Assembly: GCF_900157365.1 (NCBI RefSeq)
Contig: NZ_FUEZ01000004.1
Span: 3,502,966 to 3,566,965, forward strand
Source: Mycobacterium numidiamassiliense
GTDB lineage: Bacteria > Actinomycetota > Actinomycetes > Mycobacteriales > Mycobacteriaceae
Length of the DNA stretch: 64,000 bases
Direction of reading: 5' to 3'
Shown piece after piece: positions 16,819 to 26,900 of this stretch (position 1 is its first letter; every line of letters starts with the position of its first letter). The notes beneath the pieces were generated by a model that was not told the origin of the DNA, did not search any database, and saw only the letters and a program-made list of their open reading frames with translations. The position numbers and the translations under genes are program-made.

Positions 16819-18318
16819 CTATCCGGGCCCGATCGCCGCTGTCCCATTCATACCGGCCAGCGCGGTGCGGACCTCGGCGGGAACCGACGTGTAGACGGCG
16901 AACAGGTCACACACCCCTTCTTGACTGTCACATTCGATGACCTTCACAAACGCCTGTCTGCCCGCGACATCGAGCATGAGGTCGTCAAAGGGAGAGACCG
17001 CTGCTTCGGTGCGGACTCGCAGTGCTTCCTCGCCGCCGGCGATCACTTCGGCCGGGTGCTGGTCGCCGATGATCTTGTCCTTGATGATCGCTAGACGGAT
17101 TGCCCTGGGCACCGCGAGGACATTCAACGTCCGGTCTGCGCTGGGGAGCTGCAGGTCGTACTCCCCGGCCAGACCTCTGATGTCGTAGACGGTAATCGGG
17201 TCTGTGAAGCCCTTGGCGTGCAGCTGGAAGGACCCCAAAGTGTCTGCGATGTCTTTGATCTCGTCGTACGTCCAGTCCGAGACCAGTACCTGTCCCCCGA
17301 CGGTATGTGACTCGATCCGAGCGACAAGGTTGACGGTCCTGCCGATCGCGGTGTACTTCTGCCGCCGCTTCGAGCCGATGGTGCCGATGACGGCCTCACC
17401 GGAATGCACGCCGACGCCGAGTGCGAGTTCGGGAAGCCCCTGCCCGCGATGACTGGCATTGAGGTCATTCATCGCCAGCTGTAACTCGAGGGCGGCGGCC
17501 ACCGCGTTCTGGGGCGCATGGTCGTCGGTGATCGGTGCGCCGAAGAAGACCAGCAGGCCGTCGCCCAGGATTTCGTTGATCGTTCCATGTCGGCGAAACA
17601 TGACTTCGGTTGCGCGCTCGAGGAATCCGTTCAGCACCTGCACAACCTGCTCGGGTGCGAGAACCTCGGACAATACGGAGAAACCGCGGATGTCGGCCAT
17701 CAGTACCGTGAGGGTGCGTCGCTCACTGCCCAGATGTCCTTCTGGGCGCGCCAAAAGCTGTGCTTTCACCACTGGGCCCACGTAACGGCCGAAGATGTCT
17801 TCGACGCGTTGTTTCTGTTCGGTCAACTCGACTGCGCGCTGCCGGGCTTCCTCGCCGGCTTGCAGCTGTCGCACGATGCTGACTGCCTTGGCGATGGTGG
17901 CCCGGAGGTCTACCACGTCGAGTGGTTTCACTTGAAAGTCGAAGGCCCCCCGCATCATCGCGGCTCGCACATTTTCCAGGTCGTTGTACGCGGTGAGCAC
18001 GATGGTCTTCAGGGGGCGATGCAGCTTGGAGACCTCGGCGAGCAATTCGATGCCGTTCATCCGGGGCATGTTCAGGTCGGTGATGAGCACCTCGAGATTG
18101 GGTCTCGCATCAACCATTTTCAGCGCCTGAATGGGATCGGTCGTGAAGCTCAGGTCGTACTCGCCGCGCTGCAGCTCCTTGCGAAAGCGGCCCCGGAAAA
18201 GCGCTCCGACGTCTTCCTCGTCATCGACGACGAGTAGCCGCACCGGCTGGGTTTCAGACGCTACGAACTCCTCCGACGACGCGTCGGGACGGTGATGCGA
18301 GGGCTGGGCATTCACCAT
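16819..18318 (-). CDS. Response regulator with class III nucleotide cyclase domain
   Basis: A 499-residue cytosolic protein. A receiver domain (residues about 26-145) has acidic DDEED, phospho-acceptor LITDLNMP and lysine VKPLD. A helical linker (about 150-195) leads to a class III cyclase (about 199-370). Both metal-binding aspartates are visible (MADIRGFS and GDGLLVFFG), and the transition-state pair is in NLVAR. The substrate-selecting positions are not the usual Lys/Asp: a Glu stands four residues before the second metal Asp and a Thr seven before the Asn, so class IIIb-like or altered nucleotide choice is possible. The last 100 residues form an unrecognised domain, perhaps PilZ-like. Divergent from a histidine kinase whose partner has a similar receiver. 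Confidence 0.88.
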   Translation of the reverse strand: MVNAQPSHHRPDASSEEFVASETQPVRLLVVDDEEDVGALFRGRFRKELQRGEYDLSFTTDPIQALKMVDARPNLEVLITDLNMPRMNGIELLAEVSKLHRPLKTIVLTAYNDLENVRAAMMRGAFDFQVKPLDVVDLRATIAKAVSIVRQLQAGEEARQRAVELTEQKQRVEDIFGRYVGPVVKAQLLARPEGHLGSERRTLTVLMADIRGFSVLSEVLAPEQVVQVLNGFLERATEVMFRRHGTINEILGDGLLVFFGAPITDDHAPQNAVAAALELQLAMNDLNASHRGQGLPELALGVGVHSGEAVIGTIGSKRRQKYTAIGRTVNLVARIESHTVGGQVLVSDWTYDEIKDIADTLGSFQLHAKGFTDPITVYDIRGLAGEYDLQLPSADRTLNVLAVPRAIRLAIIKDKIIGDQHPAEVIAGGEEALRVRTEAAVSPFDDLMLDVAGRQAFVKVIECDSQEGVCDLFAVYTSVPAEVRTALAGMNGTAAIGPG

Positions 18319-18646
18319 CCCGTTACGCGCCGTCCACCTGCATCGCGCTCCCTAAGGCTAGCTAAAGTTCCTGCGTATCGTAGCCGACTTTCGGATGCGG
18401 CCGCCGTTGAATGACCAACACCCAGAAGCTATCTGGAGGTGAACGGGTGGTGACGAATCGCACGGCGGCATTCGGTCGCGGAGCCTCGCCTTGTGCGCTT
18501 CAGACGAGTATCAATTTACCGCTACAACGGATTTCGGCAGCGTGCCGGAGCCGCCCAGTGGCGGGATGGAGGCGATCTCAAGAGTTCCCGCGCCAGAGTC
18601 GGCGTGATTCCCTACACTGCGGATGAATAGCGATCACCGGTGAGGC
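18319..18646. other. Divergent promoter region between REC-cyclase and histidine kinase
   Basis: About 330 bases. TACACT at 18613-18618 fits the TANNNT -10 form and could drive the histidine kinase at 18647. No further ORF or RNA is supported. Confidence 0.4.
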
Positions 18647-19870
18647 ATGGTGGAAACAGCAGAGAGCGCCCCAAAGGTCCGACGCCCGTGGCCGACAAGC
18701 AGGGTCTTCTGGAACCTCGCTTTGGCGATGATCGGTTTTGGGATGATCGTCGCCGTCACGTTGCGACTCTTCCTCTTGTCGTTAGGAATGAGCGTCGACG
18801 AAGTGTTTCGGCCCGCGCCCTTGGCCATCAGCGTGACCGCTGGGTTCGTGGTGGGTCTCCTGAACTACCGTCTGGTAAGCCGGGTTGTGCGGCATCGATT
18901 ACACGTGGTGTCGGCGCGGCTCTTGGCGGCCCGGGACGACATCGCCAGCTGCGTCGGAACCGATTCTTGGGAGCCGTTGGCGCCGCGCTATGCCCTTCCC
19001 CTCTACTGCGAGGATGAATTCGGCCGCACGGCGGCAGCGTTCAATTATCTATTGAGTGCCCTCGATTCGAGCCAGCAGGCCGAACGGGATCTTCGTCAAA
19101 GCCTGATCGACCAGGCCAAGCTGGCCGCCATGGGCACGCTCACCGCCGGGGTCGCTCACGAAACGAAGAACCCGCTGAACTTTGTGGTGAACTTCGCCGA
19201 GTTGAACCTGGAACTCTGCGCCGAGCTACGGGACGTTGCCAACGAAGATAGCGCGGACCTGGTCGCAGACCTCGAGGCGAATACGGCCAAGATCACGCAC
19301 CACGCGCAACGGGCGCTCGCCGTGATGGCAACGATGCTTCAAGTCGGTCGTTCGCACGCCGGCGACGCTCAGCCGTGTCAACTCAACCACATCGTGGAGC
19401 AGAGCGCGGCCCTTGCGGAGCATTCGTGGCGCGCCAGTCACCAGGGTGCGCGTTGCGCGATCCACCTCGAATTCGATGACGACGAGCCGGTCGTCCGCGG
19501 CTTCCAGGGCGACCTCGTCCAAGTGATGATCAACCTCGTGATGAACGGTATCGAGGCCGCTTCGTCAACCCCCGATCAGGTTGCGGAGGTGCACATCTCG
19601 GTAGCACACGACGACAAGTGGGCATCGGTGACCGTGCGCGACAACGGGCCGGGCATCGATCCCGAGACACTGCGTCGCATCTTCGAACCGTTCTTCACCA
19701 CCAAGTACCACACCGGTGGCACCGGACTTGGATTATCCATTAGCAAGAACATCGTCGATAATCGCCACCAGGGCGAGCTCGGGGTAACCAGCGAGCCAGG
19801 AGCAGGCGCTCGCTTCGTCGTCAAGCTCCCGCTCGAATCGGTGTCGGCTAAGACGGCGGCGCCCGCGTAA
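18647..19870 (+). CDS. Membrane sensor histidine kinase
   Basis: A 407-residue two-helix membrane kinase. Membrane segments are at about residues 22-46 and 56-77, with almost no loop between them, so it probably senses within or just inside the membrane. A HAMP-like linker (about 80-150) precedes the dimerisation helix with the phospho-acceptor in GVAHETKNPLNF. The ATPase part has N box NLVMNGIEAA, DNGPGID, FEPFFTTK and GTGLGLSI, all intact. ATG 18647 follows GGTGAGG. The next gene, 37 bases downstream, is a lone receiver protein, and the divergent gene is a REC-cyclase; both are plausible phosphorylation targets. Confidence 0.92.
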   Translation: MVETAESAPKVRRPWPTSRVFWNLALAMIGFGMIVAVTLRLFLLSLGMSVDEVFRPAPLAISVTAGFVVGLLNYRLVSRVVRHRLHVVSARLLAARDDIASCVGTDSWEPLAPRYALPLYCEDEFGRTAAAFNYLLSALDSSQQAERDLRQSLIDQAKLAAMGTLTAGVAHETKNPLNFVVNFAELNLELCAELRDVANEDSADLVADLEANTAKITHHAQRALAVMATMLQVGRSHAGDAQPCQLNHIVEQSAALAEHSWRASHQGARCAIHLEFDDDEPVVRGFQGDLVQVMINLVMNGIEAASSTPDQVAEVHISVAHDDKWASVTVRDNGPGIDPETLRRIFEPFFTTKYHTGGTGLGLSISKNIVDNRHQGELGVTSEPGAGARFVVKLPLESVSAKTAAPA

Positions 19871-19907
19871 AGCTATTGACGGCAACACAACTGAGGAGTT
19901 GACCACT

Positions 19908-20309
19908 ATGGACGGAAGCGATAACGCGGTCGCACACAAGGCAATTCATGTGTTGATCGTTGACGACGAAACTGACATCGAGGCGCTGTTTCGCCAGCGG
20001 TTCCGCCGTGAAATTCGTTCCGGTGCGGTGGTTATGCAGTTCGCCGACACCGGCCGCACAGCCCTCGACATTCTGGAGGCGTCCGACCCCGATGTCATCC
20101 TGGTCGTCAGCGATATCGAGATGCCGGTGATGAACGGCCTCGAATTGCTTGAACGCGTGCGACACACGTGGCCGCACGTCCGCGTCTATCTCGCCACCGC
20201 CTACGACACCGAAACCTACACCCGGCGAGCGGCCGATCTCGGTGCCCATGGCTATTTCACCAAGCCGCTGGACTTCTCGGCATTGCGTCAGATCATGTTC
20301 GCCGCCTGA
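19908..20309 (+). CDS. Single-domain response regulator
   Basis: A 133-residue protein made only of a receiver domain. The acidic pair is in VDDETD, the phospho-acceptor aspartate in VVSDIEMP, the Thr in LATAYD and the lysine in FTKPLD. There is no output domain. ATG 19908 has TGAGGAG nine bases upstream. It forms an operon with the histidine kinase. Its N-terminal half (ALFRQRFRREI) resembles the receiver of the divergent cyclase (ALFRGRFRKEL), so the two receivers are probably paralogues. Its role may be phosphate sink, relay, or partner of the cyclase. Confidence 0.9.
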   Translation: MDGSDNAVAHKAIHVLIVDDETDIEALFRQRFRREIRSGAVVMQFADTGRTALDILEASDPDVILVVSDIEMPVMNGLELLERVRHTWPHVRVYLATAYDTETYTRRAADLGAHGYFTKPLDFSALRQIMFAA

Positions 20310-20320
20310 GCATCCGCGGC

Positions 20321-22060
20321 TCAGGCAACGAGGTCCGGCTGCGCCTCCAGAATCGCGCGCGTCGCCGCGCGCCCCGCCTCAACCGCGGCTTCGAACTTCT
20401 TGAAGTCCAGCGGGCCGATCGACGAGATGTCGGGCTCGATGATGGCGGCGATTCGCGGAAGGTCGAGCAGGTTGCCGTTGGAGGCCGCGAGATCGACAGT
20501 GCGAAGCAACGTCTCCTGCAGCGGCGGCAGCACCGCATCGGTGCCGGTGAGCAGCCGCCGCACCAAACCGGGAGGCTGAACGAAGGCAGGAAGCAACCCA
20601 AACCCCCTCGACGGCAAGAACTTTCGGCGTAGGTCGACGCAAATGACCTCGCCGTCCTGGTCCGCGCACATCACGTCGGCCGGAAGGTTGTTCAGCAAGC
20701 CGCCGTCGATCAGGAGTCGCTCGGCGTCTTGCACCGGCGGAAGAAGACCGGGGATCGAGATCGACGCGCGAACAGCCAGCGACAGCGATCCGCGCCGATG
20801 GACGATCTGGTCGCCGTTGATCATGTCCGTGGAGACGGAGAAGAATCCGCGGGGCAGGTGCTCGATCAACAGGCCGCCGAAGATTTCCTGCACGATGCGA
20901 TCGATGCGGCCCCCTCGGGTGAGCGCGATCGCCGGCAGCGTGTAGTCGCCGAGCGGGCTGACGTTTCCGATGGTCTTGCGCGCCGCATCGGTCGCTTCCT
21001 CCGCCCCCATCCCCATCGCGAAGGCTGCCGCGGCGATCGCACCGGCGCTCGTTCCGCCGAACCGATCGATCACGACACCTGCCGCGGTGAGTTCTTCGTA
21101 CACACCGAAGTGGGCGAGACCGCGGGCGCCACCACCCGCCAGCACCAGACCGAGCGAGCGGCCGGCGATGCGGCGCGCCAAGGCGGCGATGCCCGCGTCG
21201 TCGCCGGGGTGATGCGACACCGGCTCCAGCACATCCCACCAGCTGGGGTCGGGTTCGGTCATGGTGATCAGGTGCACAGGCCCCTGGGTATCGAGGCGCT
21301 CGAGTAGCTCGGGCGGATGGGATTGGTCCACCAGAACGACGAGTCGATCGCTTTGCGCGACAACATATCGCCGCCAGAGCTCGCCCGAACCGCTGTCGGC
21401 TACCACCAGGACCCAGTCGTTGCTGCGTTCGGCCCGGTCAAGGGTCTCGCTGAACGCTTCGACGAGTTCGCCGTGATCTGCGGCGGCAGCGGTGGTTTCG
21501 ACGGGTGGCGCGACGACGGCGGTGCGACCGAGTGACCGCAGGCGGGTGGTGATCGCGTCGACGACCGGGGCTGCGACGGCTCCCCCGGTCGCCAGTATCC
21601 CGACCACCCTCGGACTTTGAGAGATGTTGACAGAGCGGGACTCCCGCAGCATCCTTGCCATCACCCGCAGCATCGCGGACTGTAGTTGCGGGGTCTTCGC
21701 GAGCACCTCGGTGAACGTCTCGGCGGCGATCCGCCACACCACACCATCGCGAAGCGCGCGCACTCCGGCCGAGCGAGTTTCGCCGGCGATCACGCCCAAG
21801 TCTCCGATCGAGTCACCGGAGGCCATCTCGCGAAACACTTCCCCGTCGGTGCCCACCGCCGCGAATCGCCCTGAGTCGATCACATAGATGGCATCCGACG
21901 GGTCGCCAACGTGGAATAGCCATTCATTGGCCGTGATGTGCTGGCGGTCAACGGCGCCCGCGAGTTGGTCGAGTTGCTCGTTGTCGATATCGGTGAGAAT
22001 CGGAACATTCCGGAGCGCGGTCCGCGCGTCGGCCACGCGCCATTTGCGTCTGGCGGTCAT
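20321..22060 (-). CDS. cNMP-binding patatin-like phospholipase (Rv2565 type)
   Basis: A 579-residue cytosolic protein matching M. tuberculosis Rv2565. An N-terminal cyclic-nucleotide-binding domain (about residues 15-130) has the cassette GDLGVIAGETRSAG, with Asp in place of the common Glu but the phosphate Arg retained. A middle domain (about 150-290) resembles the region between the two modules in NTE-like esterases. The patatin domain begins near 302 with the oxyanion loop GGGARG, nucleophile motif GTSAG and catalytic DGG. It should hydrolyse lipid esters under cNMP control. ATG 22060 agrees with the Rv2565 start; longer in-frame starts exist. It converges on the receiver gene. Confidence 0.92.
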   Translation of the reverse strand: MTARRKWRVADARTALRNVPILTDIDNEQLDQLAGAVDRQHITANEWLFHVGDPSDAIYVIDSGRFAAVGTDGEVFREMASGDSIGDLGVIAGETRSAGVRALRDGVVWRIAAETFTEVLAKTPQLQSAMLRVMARMLRESRSVNISQSPRVVGILATGGAVAAPVVDAITTRLRSLGRTAVVAPPVETTAAAADHGELVEAFSETLDRAERSNDWVLVVADSGSGELWRRYVVAQSDRLVVLVDQSHPPELLERLDTQGPVHLITMTEPDPSWWDVLEPVSHHPGDDAGIAALARRIAGRSLGLVLAGGGARGLAHFGVYEELTAAGVVIDRFGGTSAGAIAAAAFAMGMGAEEATDAARKTIGNVSPLGDYTLPAIALTRGGRIDRIVQEIFGGLLIEHLPRGFFSVSTDMINGDQIVHRRGSLSLAVRASISIPGLLPPVQDAERLLIDGGLLNNLPADVMCADQDGEVICVDLRRKFLPSRGFGLLPAFVQPPGLVRRLLTGTDAVLPPLQETLLRTVDLAASNGNLLDLPRIAAIIEPDISSIGPLDFKKFEAAVEAGRAATRAILEAQPDLVA

Positions 22061-22815
22061 GAATTGGCCGGCACCCGGCGCTGGTCCAGCGCAACACGAG
22101 CCGGCGCGATACGGCATCGGCCCGTAACCGGGTTTGCTGAGTGCATACGCATTCCTCCCCGACGGTCCAAAAGAGAAGCTGGTGTCGGTCGGGAGCTTAT
22201 CCGCCGACCGGTGGCCCTGCTCCAAGACTTTGCCAGAACTTCGGCGAACTATCGTTCGTTCGCTGTCGCCATAGCCGCAGGCTCACTACTAATTCGCCCA
22301 TTATTACTACCGCCAGGCTTAGTTCGAATCCTTTTGCGGCAGAGAGAATCCCAAGTGATGAGTGACACACTGGAGTCCCGCGAATTCGGGTACAGATGTC
22401 GCCTTTAGTTAACCGGGAAGTCACCCGTGGTTCCGCCGACGTAGGCCATATCGCAAATTCCCAAACGCACCCCTTCGTTTCAGGTAATGTCCGCAACATC
22501 AACAATCGCCGGCACTAAGGACAGCCGTGACCTCGACGGACCAGCCGATCAGCGGGACCGCGGTGGGTCGATTCATCGGGAAGACCACCACGCGTTTGAT
22601 GATCGGCGAACCAGCCCCAACGCCCGGTTAATGGCGCCGCGTCACGAAAGCGCAGCGACATCATGACTGCGGAGGAGCGTGGGCATTAACGGCACTGGGA
22701 TCACAAGTGCTGCCGAGCAAGTCGCTCTGGGGCGACGCCGGCTCCGTCCCCCGCCGCGTCGGCGCAGGGCCACCCAACCAACCGGATTTTCGCGACGACG
22801 GCTAGTAACGGGGCA
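22061..22815. other. Long intergenic region, possible 34-codon ORF
   Basis: About 755 bases between the divergent Rv2565-type gene and the FHA-cyclase. The part around 22280-22500 is less GC-rich than its surroundings and probably holds promoters. A small plus-strand ORF at 22527-22631 (GTG to TAA, 34 codons, starting V-T-S-T-D-Q-P-I-S-G) has plausible codon use but no clear Shine-Dalgarno and no recognised relative. It may be a peptide gene or the remnant of a lost gene. Confidence 0.35.
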
Positions 22816-23901
22816 ATGATGACGTCTTCTTCTATCCCCATGCGGGGCGGCCACTCCGACGAGCCGTTGGGATTCCTGATCGTGGAACAGGATGGCTCGC
22901 AACGCAACGTGCCGATTTATGACCAGATGTTCGTCGGCCGCGAATGCGCCGGGATCCACGAATCGCGCCGGTTGGTGATCCCGGATCCGGAGATCTCCCG
23001 CAATCACCTCGAAATCCGGTTGGACGCCGTGGCCGATCAGGCTTTCGTCATCGACATCAGCACCAACGGCACGTTGCTCAACGGGATGCGGCTCGAACGT
23101 GCGGTCCCGCGCCCGATCCGGCCCGGCGACGAGATCCGGGTTGCCGACGTGACAATGACCTTCAACTCCCAGCGGTTCACCGCCATCGACCAGGGTGGGC
23201 TGCCGGGCGTCACCCGAACCCGGATCAGTCAGTCCGCCATGGTGTTGGTGGTCGGGGACATCATCAACTACTCAACGATTTCCGAAGTCACCGACGACCA
23301 AGTCGTCGCGCAGAGCCTGCACACCCTGTGGCACGAGGTAGGCCAGGTGTTGCAGGCCCACAAAGGCACCCTCAATCACTATGCCGGCGACGCGATTTTC
23401 GCGATCTGGGAGGCGAGCAGGTTCCCGGACGCGGGTGAGCGAGCAATCGACTTCGCCCTCGCTTCCAATGAGCTTGTCGACCGGCTCGCTCCACAACTGC
23501 CGTTGCGCAGCCCCGACGGTTCGCCGATCCGGATGGGCTGGGGGGTGGTGGTGGGCACCGTCGCGCTGGCCGCCATGACGAGATCGGTCGAGGCGGTGAT
23601 CGGTGACTCGACCAACGTCGCGTTCCGGCTGGCCGGCCTGGCCGGGCGACAGGGACGCGCTTCGGTGATGGTGACCACCGGCGTGCGGCGCACCGTCGAG
23701 GCGCACTTCCGATGGGGAGAGGGCGAACAGGTCGAGCTGAAGGGCCGGCGCGGCAAGGAGATGGTGTTCCCCGTCCTGGGCCGCCAGGTCTCCGGTTCGG
23801 ACACATCGCCGGGGCGTAGCGATGTCGTCCGGCCGGACGTCGCGGGGCGGCCGGGCCTTGCCGAACCAACCTCCGAATTGCCCGTATACAAGTCCGACTG
23901 A
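22816..23901 (+). CDS. FHA domain-class III nucleotide cyclase protein
   Basis: A 361-residue cytosolic protein. The forkhead-associated domain (about residues 18-115) has the phosphothreonine-binding signature: GRE, ISRNHLEI and STNGTLLNG. The cyclase domain (about 135-300) keeps metal aspartates (VVGDIINYS and YAGDAIFAIW) and the Asn/Arg pair (STNVAFR). The purine-selecting positions read His and Ala instead of Lys and Asp, so the nucleotide product is uncertain. FHA domains read Thr-phosphorylation by Ser/Thr kinases, several of which are encoded nearby. The MFS-cNMP-patatin fusion begins 31 bases after its stop, suggesting an operon in which the cyclase controls that protein. Confidence 0.9.
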   Translation: MMTSSSIPMRGGHSDEPLGFLIVEQDGSQRNVPIYDQMFVGRECAGIHESRRLVIPDPEISRNHLEIRLDAVADQAFVIDISTNGTLLNGMRLERAVPRPIRPGDEIRVADVTMTFNSQRFTAIDQGGLPGVTRTRISQSAMVLVVGDIINYSTISEVTDDQVVAQSLHTLWHEVGQVLQAHKGTLNHYAGDAIFAIWEASRFPDAGERAIDFALASNELVDRLAPQLPLRSPDGSPIRMGWGVVVGTVALAAMTRSVEAVIGDSTNVAFRLAGLAGRQGRASVMVTTGVRRTVEAHFRWGEGEQVELKGRRGKEMVFPVLGRQVSGSDTSPGRSDVVRPDVAGRPGLAEPTSELPVYKSD

Positions 23902-23932
23902 GCCGCCTCAGCTTCACGTCAGGAGATCAAGG

Positions 23933-26900
23933 ATGGATCTCGGAACTTCCCAGGCAGAACGTAGCCCAGGGGATGCCGACGGGTATGGCGCAGGGACCCC
24001 CACGAACGGAAGCCGGCCCAGCCGTCGGCGCCTGACGGTCCCGCTCACCGTGCGCCGTCAGCCGACGTCGATGGCCGTGCTGTTGGTGGCGGCGTTCGGT
24101 GCCTTTCTTGCCTTCCTGGACTCGACGATCGTGAACATCGCGTTCCCGAACATTCAGAAATCGTTTCCGACCTACAGCATCAGCAGCCTGTCCTGGGTGC
24201 TCAATGCCTACAACATCGTCTTTGCGGCCTTCCTCGTCGCGGCAGGCAAGCTCGCCGACCTCCTCGGGCGCAAGCGGTTGTTCATCTGGGGCGTCACGCT
24301 GTTCACGGTTGCGTCCTGGTTGTGCGCGATCGCCAACTCCGTCGAACAACTCGTCGCGTTCCGGGTGTTGCAGGGCGTCGGTGCCGCGCTGCTGGTTCCG
24401 GCGTCCCTCGCGCTGGTGGTCGAGGGATTCGAAGTCGCGCGCCGCGCGCACGGCGTGGGGTTGTGGGGTGCGGCCGCGGCCATCGCGTCGGGCCTGGGCC
24501 CCCCGATCGGCGGGGCGATCGTGCAGGTATCGGACTGGCGGTGGGCGTTCCTGGTGAACCTGCCGCTGGGCGTCCTGGCCGTCGTCGTCGCCCGGCGTCA
24601 CCTGGTCGAGAGTCGCGCCCCTGGCGTCCGGCGAGTACCCGACCTGCGCGGGGCGGTGTTGCTCGCGGCCGCGCTCGGGCTGCTCACCCTCGGATTGATC
24701 AAGGGGCCGGACTGGGGCTGGGCCAGCGCGGGCACCGTCGGGTCCTTCGTGGCCGCCGCCGTCGCTTTGGTCGGATTCGTGCTGAGCTCCCGATACCATC
24801 CAGCGCCGCTGATCGAGCCCGCATACCTGCACATCCAGTCGTTCTTCGTCGGCAATGCGCTGACCATCGTGGCAGGCGCCGGCTTCTACGCGTATCTCCT
24901 CACGCACGTCCTGTACCTCAACAATGTATGGGGCTACAACCTGCTCCAGACGGGCCTCGCCGTCGCACCCGCCGCACTCATCGCCGCGGTCGTCGCGGCC
25001 GTCCTGGGCAAGGTCGCCGACAAGCACGGACACCGCATGATCATCTTTGTCGGCGCGCTGATCTGGGCCGGCAGCCTGATCTGGTACCTGCAGCGCGTCG
25101 GAACACATCCGGACTTCCTCGGCGACTGGCTACCCGGACAGGTGCTGCAAGGCCTCGGGGTGGGCGCCACGCTGCCGCTGCTCGGCAGCGCCGCCCTGGC
25201 CCGAATAGCCAAGGGCGGCAGCTACGCAACCGCGTCGGCGGTGGTGAGCAGCAGCCGTCAGCTCGGCGCCGTCATCGGCGTCGCGCTGCTGGTGGTCCTG
25301 ATCGGCACCCCGGCCCGCGGCGAGGCCGTCGAGGCGCTGCGGCGCGGATGGGGATTGGCCGCGGTCTGCTTTGTGGCCGTCGCGCTCGGAGCGCTGTTCC
25401 TGGGCCGCACCAATCACGTGGCCGCCGCGGACAGCGAACCCCGGCCCGCGCCCCGGCTCGAGTCCCGACCGCCCACGCGGGTGGCGGCACACGCCGCAAC
25501 GACGGCGGCACTCGCCCCCGATGCCGACCTGTTCGAGAGCCTGCCGCTGTTCGCGGGGCTCAACCCGGAGCCGCTGTCCGAGCTGCGGCGTACCACCAAG
25601 GACGTGGAGCTCGACGCCGGCTCCTACCTCTTCCACCAGGGCGATGTCGCCGACGCTCTGTACATCGTGCGCAACGGCCGCCTGCAGGTCCTCCAGGGCG
25701 ACGTGGTGCTCAGGGAATTGGGCCGCGGCGAGGTGATGGGCGAACTCGGTCTGCTCACCGGTGCTCCCCGGTCCGCCTCGATCAAAGCCGTGCGCGACTC
25801 CACGCTGGTGCGCCTCACCAAGGCCCAGTTCGACACGATCGCCGACGCGCGTGTGCTCGGCGCGCTGGTCCGCGGCCTGGCCACCCGGCTGCAGCAATTG
25901 CCGCCGCCGGCGGTATCGCGCTCCGCCTCATCGGATGTGGTGGTCGCGGTTGTCGGCGTCGACGCCGGCGCCCCGGTGCGGGCGGTGACCGAGGCACTGC
26001 TGACGAACCTGTCCCGCGACGTGCGGGCGGTGGATCCGGGCCGGGTCTCCCGCGATGGGCTGGAGCGGGCGGAGCGATCCGCGGACAAGGTGGTGCTGCA
26101 GGCGGGCACAGACGACGCGCCCTGGCGGGACTTTTGCCTGCGCGCGGCCGACCGGATCGTGCTCGTCGCCGCGGACCCTGCGCCGCCCTCGGCCCCGCTG
26201 CCGGCGCGTGCCGTCGGTGCGGATCTGGTGCTGGCCGGCCCGACCGCCAACCGAGAGCAGCGGCGCGCGTGGGAAGCGTTGCTGACGCCGCGGTCGGTGC
26301 ACACGGTTCGGCCCGGCGGCTCGGCCGAGGAACTGCGCCCTCTCGCCGCGCGCATCACGGGTCGCTCTGTCGGGTTGATCCTCGGTGGTGGCGGCGCGCG
26401 TGCGTTCGCCCACCTCGGGGTGCTCGAGGAACTGCACGCCGCCGGGGTGGAGGTCGACCGAATCGCCGGCACCAGCATGGGAGCGATCGTCGGCGCACTG
26501 GCGGCCACCGGTCTGGACCCGGCCGGCGTGGACGCCTACGTGTACGAGTACTTCATCCGCACCAACCCGATGACCGACTACACCGTGCCGGTCAAGGGGC
26601 TGACGCGGGGCCGGCGCATCCCCGCCTTGTTGCGTCAGGCGTACGACGGGCGACTGGTGGAGGAGCTGCCCAAGGAATTCCGTTGCGTCAGCGTCGACCT
26701 GCTCGCCCGTAAGCCCGTGGTGCACCGACGGGGTCTGCTCGCCGACGCCGTGGGCTGTTCGCTGCGCCTGCCCGGAATCTTTCCGCCCTACGTCTACGAC
26801 GGCACGCTGCACGTCGACGGGGGTGTGCTCGACAATCTGCCCGTCTCGGCACTGTCCGGTGGCGAGGGCCCCCGCATCGCGGTGGCCGTCGGGTTCGGCG

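Noticed and set aside
24322..26712. Long frame (about 796 codons) within the MFS-cNMP-patatin gene
   Set aside because: Arg/Gly/Pro-rich shadow in another frame of a well-supported gene.
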